The notes beneath the pieces were generated by a model, which saw only the letters and a list, made by a program, of their open reading frames with translations, was not told the origin of the DNA and did not search any database. 64,000 nt of DNA, taken from Orobanche coerulescens. Taxonomy: Eukaryota > Streptophyta > Magnoliopsida > Lamiales > Orobanchaceae. Numbering within the stretch: the first letter of the stretch is position 1; each line of letters opens with the position of its first letter. Shown in pieces: positions 1-11,106 of this stretch. The stretch is from positions 42,309,001 to 42,373,000 of the forward strand of contig CM065806.1 in NCBI GenBank assembly GCA_033398695.1. The letters are read 5' to 3'. A program made the position numbers and the translations under genes.

Positions 1-623
1 AAAATATAGAATATATAAACGAAAGCATAAAATTCAAACGCAGATGAAGCTCGGATTCCTCCGTTCTTCAGCTTCCGCCTTCTGCCCTTGAAGTCTTCTG
101 CTTCCCTCTTCTTCTCTGTCTCCAAGCTTAAGCCCTCCAAGATTTAAGATCCAAAGATTCCAAGATAATTTAATTAGGGTCTTAAACCCTATTTATAGCT
201 CAACATACCCTCCAAATCGCATCCGTATTAGTCGGTCGAAAACTGGCTTCAAAACAACTCAAAATCCGCGCGGGCATACAAAAACCGCCAAGTGTGCCGC
301 GGCTCACTAAACCTGTGCCGCGGCACATCGCCAGTTGAATGCAGGCGTTAATTAATTCTTACGTGCGCGGCTCACAGTGCGTGCCGCGGCCTGAGTACGA
401 TTCACTCTGCGCTCGGTGGTGTCTTCTGTGCCGCGGCTCGGCTTCCTTGTGCCGCGGCTCGAGTCAGATTGCCGTTTTCGCCCGTTTTGCCTCGTTTTAG
501 CTTCCGGACTTCAATTTCCTGTCAATCATACAAAATTAAGGCATTAAAAGCTCATTTCGACGATTTCACTCTCCAAAATACTACAAAATAATGATAAATA
601 AACGTATAAAAATACGCCTAACA
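1..623 (-). repeat. 3' LTR (partial) of the Athila/Tat-type element
   Basis: Position 1 corresponds to 15782 in the right LTR, and the match runs to a CA end at 623. About 690 bases of this LTR lie left of the window. It carries CCGCGG-centred motifs around 295-470. Most differences from the right copy fall in or near that block, plus a 15-base indel near position 75. Confidence 0.9.
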
Positions 624-641
624 AATACCCCCAAACTTAAG
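624..641 (-). other. Polypurine tract of the Athila/Tat-type element
   Basis: On the minus strand the sequence next to the 3' LTR reads CTTAAGTTTGGGGGTATT, the usual Athila-group PPT. It would prime plus-strand synthesis. Its position fixes the 3' end of the element. Confidence 0.8.
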
Positions 642-1211
642 CCTTTGCTTGTCCTCAAGCAAAAAGAATTAAATTCAATAAAAGAATGTCGTGAATCATC
701 GTGCAACTCATAGTGTTCAACCTAATCAATACTATCCTGTAATTCTCTCTAAATAATACGAGTGTCATAAAAGCGAGCTGCACTCAGAATAATGATTCCG
801 CAAAGTAATCAAATTCAGTCCTAATCACTCGTTCATGAAGAAAACCCAGCTCAAAGATTAACAAAACGTGAGTCAAATCGACCGTCAATATGAAAGGCTA
901 AAATAAACAAGCTAGTTCGTCCCGTTGCACAGTCTAGTGGCATAATTTTCAAGAGTTTCATAACAAATAAACCTCGGACAGTATCCCCATATATAAATGT
1001 TCAAAAATTTGATTCGAGTCGACCACTAGGTTAGGATCTCGGGATGTTTCATCGGGATAATCCTAGGGTGGAACTTCCATTCTCATGTGTTAGGAAACCG
1101 TTTGACGTAAAAGACACTCATGGGGCACATGGATGCTTCTAGTTACTAAGTTCCCGTCTACAGCGGAGAAACAACTCGAATATATAATTTCCGCATGTCC
1201 GAATCAAGGTT

Positions 1212-1366
1212 GCCGTTTTACGCGAGAGTAAACAGCGGGTCACGCGAATACCCCCGGTTGCTAGGCTCCCTGTCATTGGCACATGTGAAATATCTAACTC
1301 ACTAGTCTAATCGGGGTCGTCGTTTTAGGCGAGAGTAAACAACGGGTCACGCGAATACCCCCGGTT
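1212..1366. repeat. Two-copy direct repeat, period about 107 bp
   Basis: Copies at 1212-1259 and 1321-1366 share a roughly 46-base core containing GAGAGTAAAC, CGGGTCACGCGAATACCCCC and GGTT with few differences. It lies in the 3' untranslated region of the Athila/Tat-type element. Confidence 0.8.
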
Positions 1367-2558
1367 ACTTGACTTCCCATCATAGAACACATTATCTCGA
1401 CTTTTAGGGAAAAACTGACCGACTCTAAACTCAATCTAAGTGCCAAAACGACTAAAGAAACAGTACGACTCACTATCCGGAAAATGTAGCCAAACGTATT
1501 TACGGTGATTTTAAAACAAGTATGTATCGTCTCTTATCTGCCAAGACCTCTACAATCACGAAAAATTTCGGACCTAAATGAATACTAAGCAGAACAGAAA
1601 TAACTGACTACGACTCGACTAGAACTCGACCGCTTCTTCAGAGAGAAAAAAAAACAATGTCGTAACATCAGTATCACACAAATAGAAGCACGAAAAATTC
1701 ACGAATAAAGAAAACTAAGACAAGCAAGGCTATCTAAAAAAAATTTCGCAAAGTAATGAAAAGTGCAACGAAATAAAGTACAGCAATAAAATAAAGTATA
1801 GCAATGAATGTAGCAACTGAAAGTAAATACCCCCCCCCCCCCCAACTTAGGACGTACATTGACCTCAATGGACAAAATTGATATGCAATAAAAGTAAAAG
1901 GTCAAGTACTCCCCTCCAGTCTGCTCAGGAGCTGGTGCCGGCATCATCCGGTGAGGTTGCACGCTTCTTGACTTCATCATGCGGAGTGTGAATAAATGAG
2001 CTTGCATCATCAAGTAGGAAGTTAAGTACGAGCTCTCAATTTTAACATGATGTAAGGGTTGGGGATAATGTAATTCGATAACATGATTCATTGCATATAA
2101 TTTTTAAAATGCCTAGCTTACCAATTTTCCATTGCTGCAATTTATCAAACACCTTGTGTGCACAAGTTAAAATGAAGAACAAGAATTTTGATGGTTAATT
2201 CCAAATCCCAAAAATAATAATCTGATTATAACCCTGAATCACGACAACTATCATCAACAATTCGTTCATAAACATCAACTCCATCACAATATCAAATTCC
2301 CCATATTCCAACTCCATTTTAGAAACAACAATGAAGAACAACTAGCAATATAAACTCCAAATCTTTGCACATCAAGAATCACTTATGATTTAGAAATCAA
2401 AAATTACCTGGAGAATTTGAGAAGGAGACTAATAGAATGGAATCAACTAACCTCATTGTGTGCAGGAAGGAAGGAAGGGAAGGGAAGGAAGAAGATACCC
2501 TGTGCATGCCGATCGATTGAATGAGCCCAACCTGGTTGCTCTTATTTTGCGACGGGGG

Positions 2559-2867
2559 CCGCGGCAAAGTAAAAGTGAGCCGTGGCCCAAAGTACAGTCG
2601 GACTGGGACGTTTTGTAATGTCGTCGGGTGCCGCGGCTCAGTGTGTTAGTGTGCCGCGGCTCAGGTTTAGTGTGCCGCGGCACAAAGTACAGGCTCCCTG
2701 GGCGTTTCTTGACCATTTAGTGTGCCGCGGCTCAGTGTTCGTGTGCCGCGGCTCAGCGACTTAATGTGCCGCGGCTCAGTAAGATCATGCCGCGGCACAG
2801 GGTACAGTTTGATCGGCCATTTTTCATCAGCTGGTGTGTGCCGCGGCTCACCTGGACTGTGCCGCGG
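2559..2867. repeat. Array of CCGCGG-centred palindromic motifs (internal copy)
   Basis: Ten CCGCGG sites lie in about 310 bases, nearly all inside the context GTGCCGCGGCTCA or the perfect palindrome TGTGCCGCGGCACA, separated by irregular spacers of roughly 8-50 bases. The same motif occurs in both LTRs of this element, so it recurs at separate places in one transcription unit. Confidence 0.85.
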
Positions 2868-3079
2868 CCCATCATTGAATTTCTCCCCTTTTGCTGATTC
2901 CTGCACAGAATTTTTACACGAAAACATCAAGACGAGAGGGAAGGATGGATCAAAGAAGAAAGAAGACAAAGAGAGACTCTAAAAAAGCAAGAAAACCAAA
3001 AAGAATCTACAACTAATACTCGGGTTGCCTCCCGAGGAGCGCTAAGTTTATAGTCTTCAGCCGGACCTATTGCACGATG

Positions 3080-3448
3080 TTAGTTCGCTTTTCGCAAACT
3101 CCATTTGTTTTCCGCCCCGTTCATCGAACCGTTCATATTTTTGTTAAAATCATGACCATTGGTCATTAGCGGTTCGACTTTCGGTTCGGTCGTCAAATGT
3201 TGTTTGCGGAAAGGTTTCGACGTGAATAACTTCCCGAAACACCCGGTTTTTTCATGACTAATTGTCCGCTTGGCTTTCGGCTCACTCTCCTTCTTCACAA
3301 ACGCATTCAAGACTGCAGCAGATTTTTCCTCATGCTCGAGGAACGCCACTCGGTCTACATCCTTCTTAAGACTTGGACCATTTAACACAAAATCTGAATT
3401 TTCCCAACGACGATTAGTTCGGTGCTTTCCTCTTTCAACAACATCCAC
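3080..3448 (-). pseudogene. Spacer ORF downstream of the retropepsin (Athila/Tat-type element)
   Basis: This is a lysine- and glutamate-rich segment with no catalytic motif. It lies one frameshift downstream of the protease. The frame before its first Met is also open and joins the end of the protease if one frame slip is allowed near 3470, so it was probably the C-terminal part of the gag-pro polyprotein. In autonomous Athila relatives this position leads into reverse transcriptase. Here the sequence instead runs into the non-coding GGGAGGCAACCC-like block, which marks the loss of pol. Confidence 0.5.
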
Positions 3449-3467
3449 ACTTTCAATTTGTGACCCT

Positions 3468-4160
3468 TTATCGGACTTCGGGACATGGGAACGATTTGAA
3501 TACTTGAAAAGTAACTTGCTCGTCTTGGACCCTCAGAGTTAACTCCCCCTTTTCCACATCTATAAGGGTTCGGCCCGTCGCTAGAAATGGTCGTCCCAAG
3601 ATGATTGGAATATTTTCATCTTCCTCCATGTCGAGTACGATGAAATCGGCCGGAAAGATGAACTTATCAACTTTAACTAAAACATCCTCGATTACTCCCC
3701 TCGGATACTTTATCGATCGATCCGCCAATTGTAAGGAGACTGTTGTTGGCTTGGCTTCCCCAATATTCAGCTTTTTGAAAATCGATAGAGGCATGAGGTT
3801 GATACTAGCACCAAGATCGCATAGTGCCTTATTAAATGAAAGATTCCCCATGGTGCACGGTATGTTGAAACTTCCCGGATCTTTCAATTTAGGTGGGAGC
3901 TTCTTTTGAAGAATAGCACTGCACTCCTCTGTCAAGGTGACCGTTTCAAACTCCTCAAGCTTTCTCTTCTTCGATAATATATCTTTCATGAACTTGACAT
4001 AACTCGGCATCTGTTCCAATGCATCGGCGAACGGAATATTTATGTGAATCTTTTTGAACACATCAAGGAACTTAGAAAATTGTTTGTCCGCCCTTCTTTG
4101 CTGTAGTCTCTGCGGAAACGGAACGGGGGGAACACATGTCTTCGAGTTATCCGGCTTCAA
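3468..4160 (-). pseudogene. Retropepsin-like aspartic protease domain of the Athila/Tat-type element
   Basis: The 230-residue frame contains the plant gypsy retropepsin features: LCDLGASINLMPLSIF with the modified active site D-L-G-A (residues about 112-126), then ILGRPFLATGRTLIDVEKGE (about 187-206) as the second conserved block. It would mature the Gag polyprotein in virus-like particles. It is in frame with gag, from which it is separated by a single TAG at 4209-4211. A frameshift follows at about 3470. The substrate-side flap and both motif blocks look intact, so the domain itself is not obviously dead. Confidence 0.85.
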
Positions 4161-4208
4161 ATCCTTCGACTCCTCTGGCTTTAAATCCTTCTCTTCCTCA
4201 ATCTCCTT

Positions 4209-5268
4209 CTACTCTTTACCCCGCTCGGGCTGATCCAGCACCTCTCTCCCGCTTCTCAAGCTAATTGCGTTTAGACTCTCTCTAGGATTTGTCTCTGTTG
4301 TACTCGGCAATGCTCCCTCCGGACGAGCTGTCAACACATTAGCGATTGGGCCCAGCTGGACCTCCAAGTTCCGAATGGAAGCAGAATGATTTTGTAATGT
4401 AGCTTCCGTACGGGTCATAAATTGACACGTATTTACCGCCAATTTTGCAAGTGCTTCCTCGAGAGACACTTTGGGAGCGGAAGGGGGCTGCTGTTGATTC
4501 TGGGCGAACGGGGGCTGGTGTGAGTTCTGTCCGTTTCTCCATGAAAAGTTAGGATGATTGCGCCACCCCGGATTATAAGTATTGGAGTACGGGTTATTCG
4601 GCCGATTCCCACTTCCCACAAATTTAGCCTGCTCCATCTGATTTTGCTCGAACGGATTTCCAACTTGACATTCCGCGCTCGGATGTGATCCGTTACACCA
4701 ATTGCATGTCTCAATGGTAACGGGGGCTGGTGCGTGTGAAAATGCCTGGAGCTGTTGTGTCAAAGCGGCGACTTGAGCTGACAAAGTGGAAATCGGGTCA
4801 TTGCTTGAAACTTCCATGACTTTCTTCGGTGTCAATCTTTTCGATGGCCATTGGTATGCGTTTTCGGCCATATCTTCCAAAAGCACGTGTGCCTCGGCCA
4901 TAGATTTTCCCATGAAGGTCCCACCAGAGGCTGCATCCACTAGAGTGCGTGTAGAAGCACTCAAACCATTATAGAACGTATGAAGCTGAAGCCAATCAGG
5001 AATGCCGTGATGAGGGCATCTCCGTAGCAAATCCTTATATCGCTCCCACGCCTCGTGGAGCGATTCCATATCGTACTGGACAAAAGTGGTTATTTCGTTT
5101 CTCAACCTCGCCGTCTTAGCAAGTGGGAAGAATTTGGCAAGGAAGGCTTGCGCTAACCTCTCCCATGTTGTAATCGACCCCGGCGGTAAGGAATTTAACC
5201 AAAACTTTGCTTTATCCGTCAAAGAAAAAGGGAAAAGCCTCAATCGGATGGCATCGTCGGTGACACCA
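4209..5268 (-). pseudogene. gag of the Athila/Tat-type element, C-terminal part
   Basis: This is the capsid/nucleocapsid part of Gag. It has a Retrotrans_gag-like block (AFLAKFFP, then a stretch with ESLHEAWERYKDLLRRCPHH) in the first 80 residues, a CNWCNGSHPSAEC zinc-knuckle-like motif in the middle, and a Gln/Asn/Pro-rich linker. The N-terminal half lies 9.3 kb away at 14572-14944. The reading frame is exactly continuous if the inserted element and one copy of the CACCA duplication are ignored. The frame ends at a TAG just before the protease, with no change of frame. Confidence 0.9.
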
Positions 5269-7620
5269 TGTAACACCCCAAACTAGGCGGATATTACAGT
5301 GTCGTAGATCCCCAAGTGGGACCCACCAGGCAAATGAAAATGAATGAATTACACAAGATAAATGTAGTACCGAACTACATTACAACCATAATTACTCCGA
5401 TGAGGAGTTTAGTTACAACATACCAGGACAATACCGAATACTAGTGTATTTTATATGAAGATAAAATACACAACACTGAATGAAACGGAGTATTCAAATG
5501 AAAGTCTGCAGCGGAAACTAAAGGACAATAACATGAATAACTGAAAGATCGGGGCCCCCTACTAGTATCACTAGGACTCCTCGCCTTCAACGTGCTCTCC
5601 CCGTGCGTTTGCCTGGCCATGACCTGAAAAACAAAATCCCCAAACGGGGTCAGTTACAAAGAACAACAATCCTCAAGGGTTGAAAATACACAATCATGAT
5701 TATATCTGAAATTATGAAATATCCTGTCGAAACATACGCAATCAAACATGCTATATGAATCAACTAACAGTACGGCTCAAAGGGTGGCGCCACACTACGC
5801 CCGGGATGGAAATGTGTCCGTGCACAAGCCACCAACGATCAATACACGCGTGGTCTTGTACCTAATCAGTCTCACAAAACAATCAATCTCGTGTGCACAG
5901 TCCAATGTGAGGCCATCAACCAACACACGACTATAATGTGCCCGACATGAAAATCCTACACATACCAACCGGCACGCCAGTATGACCCGGAATGCCACGA
6001 TATAACAAAAGTGACATCGAAAATGAATAATGACTCACCGAGGTGGAATGGTAATGAAATAAATGACAGCTCAATGAAAAGATTGGAACCGTCGTTCCTT
6101 ATGACTGAAGTGATTAATTGACAACAACAAGTTTTGATACGGTTAATATAATGATGAATGAGTTATGATTATGAATGAACAACAACAAAAGGGATGAATA
6201 TCCTTTTAACCGAGTAAGAATTAACTTACACAACACCGGCGACAATTATCCTTCCACGAACAACGTCCTAATTGAGATATCGGTCGCTCGAACAACCTTA
6301 AATAATACAATTACCAACAATCCGATCAATATACGAATCAAACACGAATATAACGAACTCAAAACGTCGATACGATTAAACTAAGTTCATTGGGGCATTA
6401 TATCGAATACGTTGTATCCAAACTCCGATTGTTTACAATCAAACCTCGATATACCAATATCAAAATCCCCAAGAAGTGTTTCAAACCAACAAAACATCTC
6501 CAATACGATCAATAATCCGTTATGGATATCCAAAAATGTGATTATAACAACAATTAGTCGAAAATCCCCAAATCCAACTCGATATTCAAGGTGTTCTTGA
6601 ATAATTCCTCAATAATCCAATGAATCCTTATACAAACTCATAATCATAAACATATCCCTTCATATATCATGATTATAACGTCCAAAACATCATATCTCAA
6701 CACAAAATCGAAGTCCAAAGTGTTGAAGGAATTACCTCTTGAAGATCCAAGTACTTTAATCCGAAGAACACGCGTTAGATTGATTATCCGGGCTTCACGA
6801 TCGAAAGGAGATGAAGAAAATCAAACACCCAAATGATTTGTGAAGGAAAAACCCTCCCTCAAGCTTCTCTCTCTCGTAAAAGGTGGAAAAAACTGGAAGG
6901 AATGAGCTGAAATGCTCAAAAAATGAATTTATAGGGGTTGACTACCCTGCCGGACACGGCCCGTGCCGATCGGCACGGTCGTGTCGCACAGCTGGCCGAT
7001 AGGGACTCGACCGTGTCCTGCTTGACACGGTCTCGGCGCGGAGGGCCTACAAGCGATGACCCGTCCGGCAATGACTTCGGCATGACTCGGCCGTGCGGGC
7101 GACACGGTCGGGCGTCTTGGCGGGCGATTACGGCTTATCCGGAAGGGTTCGACTCGGCCGTGCCAAGCGACACGGTCGAGTCACGTGGGCAGATACCCGG
7201 CACTTTCCGAGGCAGTGCGGCACGGGCCGTGTCGGACGACACGACCGAGTCCGGTCGGCAGTGATCGGCCAAAAGCTGAAAAATGAGCGGGTGAGCTAAA
7301 ACGACCATAACTCTCTCGTCCGGACTCCGATTGACTCACCGTTTGAACCATTGGAAAGCTAACTCGATGCTCTATAATATTGCAAAGATTTAGAATTTTT
7401 GGAATTACCAAAAATTAATGGCGATCTAACAAAGTCGAACTCATATGAGGAAAGTTGAAACAATGAACAATAACGATACACCACTCGAAGTTTTTCCGAA
7501 CGGTGAACACGGTGAAAGAACATGATTGATGAATGATTATAATTGAGTGAAAATACACTGAGTGACAATTACGGTCGATAATTCTTGAATGATAATGATG
7601 AATTACAACCGGGTATTACA
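5269..7620 (-). repeat. 3' LTR of the Tekay-like element
   Basis: It spans TGTAACACCCC to GGGTATTACA. It carries a GC-rich array of CACGG/CCGTG-containing inverted motifs at 6951-7260. Short open frames inside it occur in both LTRs and show no coding signature. Confidence 0.95.
6951..7260. repeat. GC-rich inverted-motif array in the left Tekay LTR
   Basis: It repeats variants of GACACGGTCGAGTC and its inverse GACTCGGCCGTG. One pair at 7150-7182 forms a hairpin with about 12 paired bases per arm. The right-LTR equivalent is 13898-14217. The surrounding LTR is AT-rich, so the block stands out in base composition. Confidence 0.8.
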
Positions 7621-7651
7621 TACACCCCTTAAAAGAGTTTCGTCCCCGAAA

Positions 7652-7921
7652 CTAAGGGTCAAACAACTCGGGATAACACTCCCGCATATTCTCCTCGGTT
7701 TCCCAAGTGGCCTCTTCGACTCCGTGTCTAGACCACTGAATCTTGACCAAAGGGATCGTCTTGTTCCTCAACTGTTTGATTCGCCGCTCTAAAAGTCGCA
7801 CGGGACGCTCCTCGTACGAATGATCATCCGCGCTCTCGATTTCGTCGGCCGAAGTATGTGACTCGGTCGACAACATACTTCCGCATCGAGAGGCGTGAAA
7901 CACATTATGAATTTGGCTCAA
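7652..7921 (-). pseudogene. Chromodomain at the integrase C-terminus (Tekay-like element)
   Basis: The frame begins with the end of the integrase C-terminal domain (SQIHNVFHASR) and ends in a chromodomain with IPLVKIQWSRHGVEEATWET followed by EENMRECYPELF. The hydrophobic, tryptophan and acidic positions typical of Tekay/Del chromodomains are kept. In this family the domain steers integration to chromatin, probably by reading histone marks. A frame change separates it from the upstream integrase piece. Confidence 0.88.
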
Positions 7922-7997
7922 AGCGGAGGTAAAGCCAATCGATAAGCTAACACGCCTACTCGATCCAAAATTTCAAGCGGTCCAATGAATCTTGGGC

Positions 7998-9029
7998 TCA
8001 ACTTCCCCGTTTTCCGAAGCGGAAAAATAGTCGACTTGGGGATACCTTGACCAAAACATGGTCACCCGTCTCGAACTCTAGTGGTCGGCAGCGATTATCC
8101 GCATACGATTTACGCCGACTACGAAATGTCAACATACGACTCTTGATCATAGCTACCTTCTCCCGGACGGCTATAAGCATATCGGGCTCGGTGCCGATTG
8201 ATTCTGACAAGTCATCCTAACACAAAGGAGATCGACAAAGACGACCGTACAAGGCCTCGTAAGGTGCCATCTTAATGGAGGCATGCCAACTATACTGTAC
8301 GTGAACTCGATCAGTGGTAGTTGGGCTTCCCAATCGTCCTTCCAATCGAGGACGCATGCCCTCAACATGTCCTCTAATGTCTGAATAGTTCTCTCTGATT
8401 GTCCGTCGGACTGAGGATGAAAGGCAGTACTGAGATTAAGCTGAGTTCCCATAGCACGGTGAACTGATTTCCAAAAATGTGACACAAACCGTCCGTCACG
8501 ATCGGAAACGATACTTTTAGGAGTACCGTGAAGTCTCACTATCTCTTTGATGAACAACTGGGCCGGTCTCTTGGGACTCCATACATCCTTGATTTCAAGG
8601 AAATGAGCTAAATTAGTAAAGCAGTCCGCGATCACTCAGATCGTATTTATGCCCCGACGACTCATCGGCAATTCGTGATGAATTCCATAGAAATGTCTTC
8701 CCACTTCCATTCTGGAATAGGGAGCGGTATCAGCATACTACTTGATCGAGGTTCCATCTTGACTTGTTGTGAGTTAAGCATCTCGAAACAAATTCTGCGA
8801 CTTCTCGCTTCATATTACTCCACCAGTAATTTTGTTTCAAGTCCTTGTACATCTTGCTGGACCCCGGATGAACAGAATAAGGGGTAGCATGAGCTCCTCT
8901 CAAAATAGAGTTTTTCGACTCGTCATTCGCCGGTACGCACATCCGATTCTTAAATCTCAAAAGTCCATCCTCGTGGATCACGAATCCAGGGGCTTTCCCC
9001 TGAGCCACATCCTCAAGAATGCGCAACAA
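7998..9029 (-). pseudogene. Integrase of the Tekay-like element (broken into three frames)
   Basis: Reading right to left there is an HHCC zinc-binding region (8730-9029, with YSVHPGSSKMYKDLKQNYWW and a following Cys), then the DDE core (8171-8660: first Asp in the start of the core, SDRDGRF for the second, and the Glu in QSERTIQTLED), then the C-terminal domain (7998-8210: SRRKSYADNRCRPLEFETGD). The pieces are in different frames and the core runs into a shifted frame after the Glu. The catalytic residues survive, but a single polypeptide cannot be made without correcting frames. Confidence 0.88.
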
Positions 9030-9108
9030 TGCTGGGTCGAACTCCGATTCTCACGATTGCATCCTCAAGAGATGATGAAATCTCTAACATACAAAGTTTG
9101 TCCCCGAA

Positions 9109-9545
9109 TTATTTGAAGCGGACCTCGATCTCGGGTCTAAGGAATTCCTGTTGGAGCTCCTTCTGAATTGTTAAACGAGCAAGCATCTGCTCCTGAACGG
9201 ACTTACGACTCAAGGCGTCGGCGACAATGCTCGCCTTGCCCGGGTGGTAAAGGATATCGATATAAAATCTTTGATTAATTCCAACCACCGTCTCTGTCGC
9301 ATATTTAACTCCTTCTGAGTAAATATATACATCAACTCTTGTGATTGGTGAAGATCTGACAGGTGATGCCATAAAGGTAACGACGCCAAATTTCCAACAC
9401 GAAAACCACGGTTGCTAGCTCCGGCCGCGGGTTGGATAATTAACCAGCTAATCCGAGGAAACATCGGATTTAATTAATATCTTTCGGAGGTTGCCAATCT
9501 CGGATAGTCTCCGACTTCTGAGGGTCGACACGAACTTTGTCAGAT
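9109..9545 (-). pseudogene. RT connection and RNase H remnant (Tekay-like element)
   Basis: The segment starts with the conserved RT connection (VTFLGHVIS-like, then DPQKSETIRDWQPPKD), hits an in-frame TAA, and ends in the RNase H tail with IFTQKELNMRQRRWLELIKD and HPGKASIVADALSRKS in two different frames. The central RNase H part with the first catalytic Asp residues is not visible, so the domain is internally deleted. Confidence 0.8.
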
Positions 9546-9549
9546 GAAA

Positions 9550-10155
9550 TTACATGTCCGAGAAAGTCACTTCGGACCTCCAGAACTCATATTTGGAAAA
9601 CTTTCCATAAAGTTGCTCTCGTCTCAACACGTCGAGAACCTGATGAAGATGAACCTCGTATTCCTCTCGGCTACGAGAATAAATCAAAATGTCGTCGATG
9701 AAGAAAACAACAAACTGATCCAAAAAGTCGATGAAAACCCGATTCATTAACCCCCATGAATACCACAGGTGCAATAGTTAGCCCGAACGGCATAACTACG
9801 AGCTCATAATGACCATAGCGTGTATGAAACGATGTCCTTGCGATATCCGACTCTCGAATCCGCAACTGGTGATATCCAGATCTTAAGTCGATCTTGGAAA
9901 ATACTGAAGCTCCCTGAAGTTGATCTAAAAGATCATCAATACGAGGTAAAGGATACTACTCTTGATCATTACCCTGTTCAACTCCTGGTAATTAATACAC
10001 ACACGAGACGAGCCATTCTTCTCCTTGACAGATCACACTGGTGCTCCTCACGGGGACGCAATCAGTCGGAGATGACCTTTCTCGAACTACTCCTCAAGTT
10101 GAATCTTCAACTCCTGCATTCTGGTCGGGGCCATCCGATACGGTACCTTCGATAA
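9550..10155 (-). pseudogene. Reverse transcriptase of the Tekay-like element (frameshifted)
   Basis: Conserved RT blocks appear in order across frames: [50 protein letters not shown], and the catalytic [11 protein letters not shown] (a Y/FxDD box) followed by the thumb region. At least one frameshift lies between the MPFGLT block and the FIDD block, and stops occur upstream. In gypsy elements this domain copies the RNA into cDNA inside the particle. Function is lost in this copy. Confidence 0.9.
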
Positions 10156-11100
10156 AGGGGACGTACCGGCTCCCACTCACTCCTGAATTCCCCTACTCTA
10201 TGTGAAGGCAACCAGATAACTCGTCTGGAAATACATCATCAATCGATGACAATGATACCACGAATGATTGAACATTTTGATTGCCCTAGAATGGTTAATC
10301 GATAAAAAGAGATACCAATAATGATTGAACAACTCGATTGCCTTAGAAAGGTCAATCGATGAAGATGATACAATGAATGATTGAATAACTCGATTGCCCT
10401 AGAAAGGCCAATCGATGAAAATGATACAATGAATGATTGAATGACTCAATTGTCTTAGAAAAGACAATCGATGGAAATAATACAAGGAATGATTGAATAA
10501 CTCGATTGCCCTAGAAAGGCCAATCGATGAGAATGATACAATGAATGATTGAATAGTTCGATTGTGGAATTTCTCTGCTTTCGTCATAATAATACTTCTT
10601 CTGGAACAACGGGGATTACTTCCCTGAAGCACACATTCAACAACCAACGACGGAAAATAGCGACCAAACACTAACAAACACTGAGGATAGTATTAAGACG
10701 GTTAAACCAACTAATACCGAAATTACATCGTCCTAAGATAAATTCACCACGATTAGGTCCACCAACCAATCGCGGTTACTAAGCTTACTTAGGTATGATT
10801 CCGAAAATTCTTCCATCGTCAGGTAGACCGATGGTATGAGGTCCACAAGCAATAGGACTATCCCGAAATAAGTCTATTCAAGCATGATTCGAAAATGAAT
10901 GAATGCGGTGTACCAAAGATCAAAAGGTACACACAAGTTGAAATAAAATTACGAGTATACGAAATCATTCGGGCCACGGATCGTCGATCCTCCTCATCAT
11001 ATGAATGCAGGACTTGCCGGTCCCGAACCGGACGCTCCGTCGATAAATACGAGCTCCAACTCTATTTGCTTTCATTGTCTTAAGCAGCGATGACAAAGCG
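10156..11100 (-). other. Protease-equivalent region of the Tekay-like element, no recognisable coding
   Basis: The retropepsin expected between gag and RT is not recognisable. The stretch instead contains a 56-bp minisatellite (10264-10566) and AT-rich sequence with many stops. I see no other feature. Confidence 0.5.
10264..10566. repeat. Five-copy 56-57-bp minisatellite with a conserved hairpin
   Basis: Units start with ATGATTGA at 10264, 10321, 10377, 10433 and 10489, with a partial unit from 10545. Each unit contains an inverted repeat, for example CGATTGCCCT-AGAA-AGGCCAATCG, giving a stem of about ten bases closed by an AGAA loop. The stem varies between units, and the fourth unit changes both arms. 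Confidence 0.88.
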
Positions 11101-11106
11101 ATCGGA

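Larger units (their letters stand above)
642..3060 (-). other. 3' non-coding tail of the Athila/Tat-type element
   Basis: I see no supported gene in this stretch. It holds a diverged direct repeat (1212-1259 and 1321-1366), a 14-C run flanked by a second PPT-like sequence (1826-1850), and an array of ten CCGCGG palindromes (2559-2867). A minus-strand open frame at 1699-2091 has no recognisable domain and may be a relict of coding sequence. The GGGAGGCAACCC-like block near 3025-3045 is typical of the end of coding sequence in this group. Confidence 0.6.

Noticed and set aside
2582..2982. Overlapping open frames on both strands through the CCGCGG array
   Set aside because: The frames are rich in Cys, Arg and Gly because they translate the repeated motif. 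No start context or domain, and both strands are equally open.
5748..6600. Small open frames repeated at 12695-13547
   Set aside because: They recur only because the two Tekay LTRs are near-identical. No domain, and the host region is LTR.
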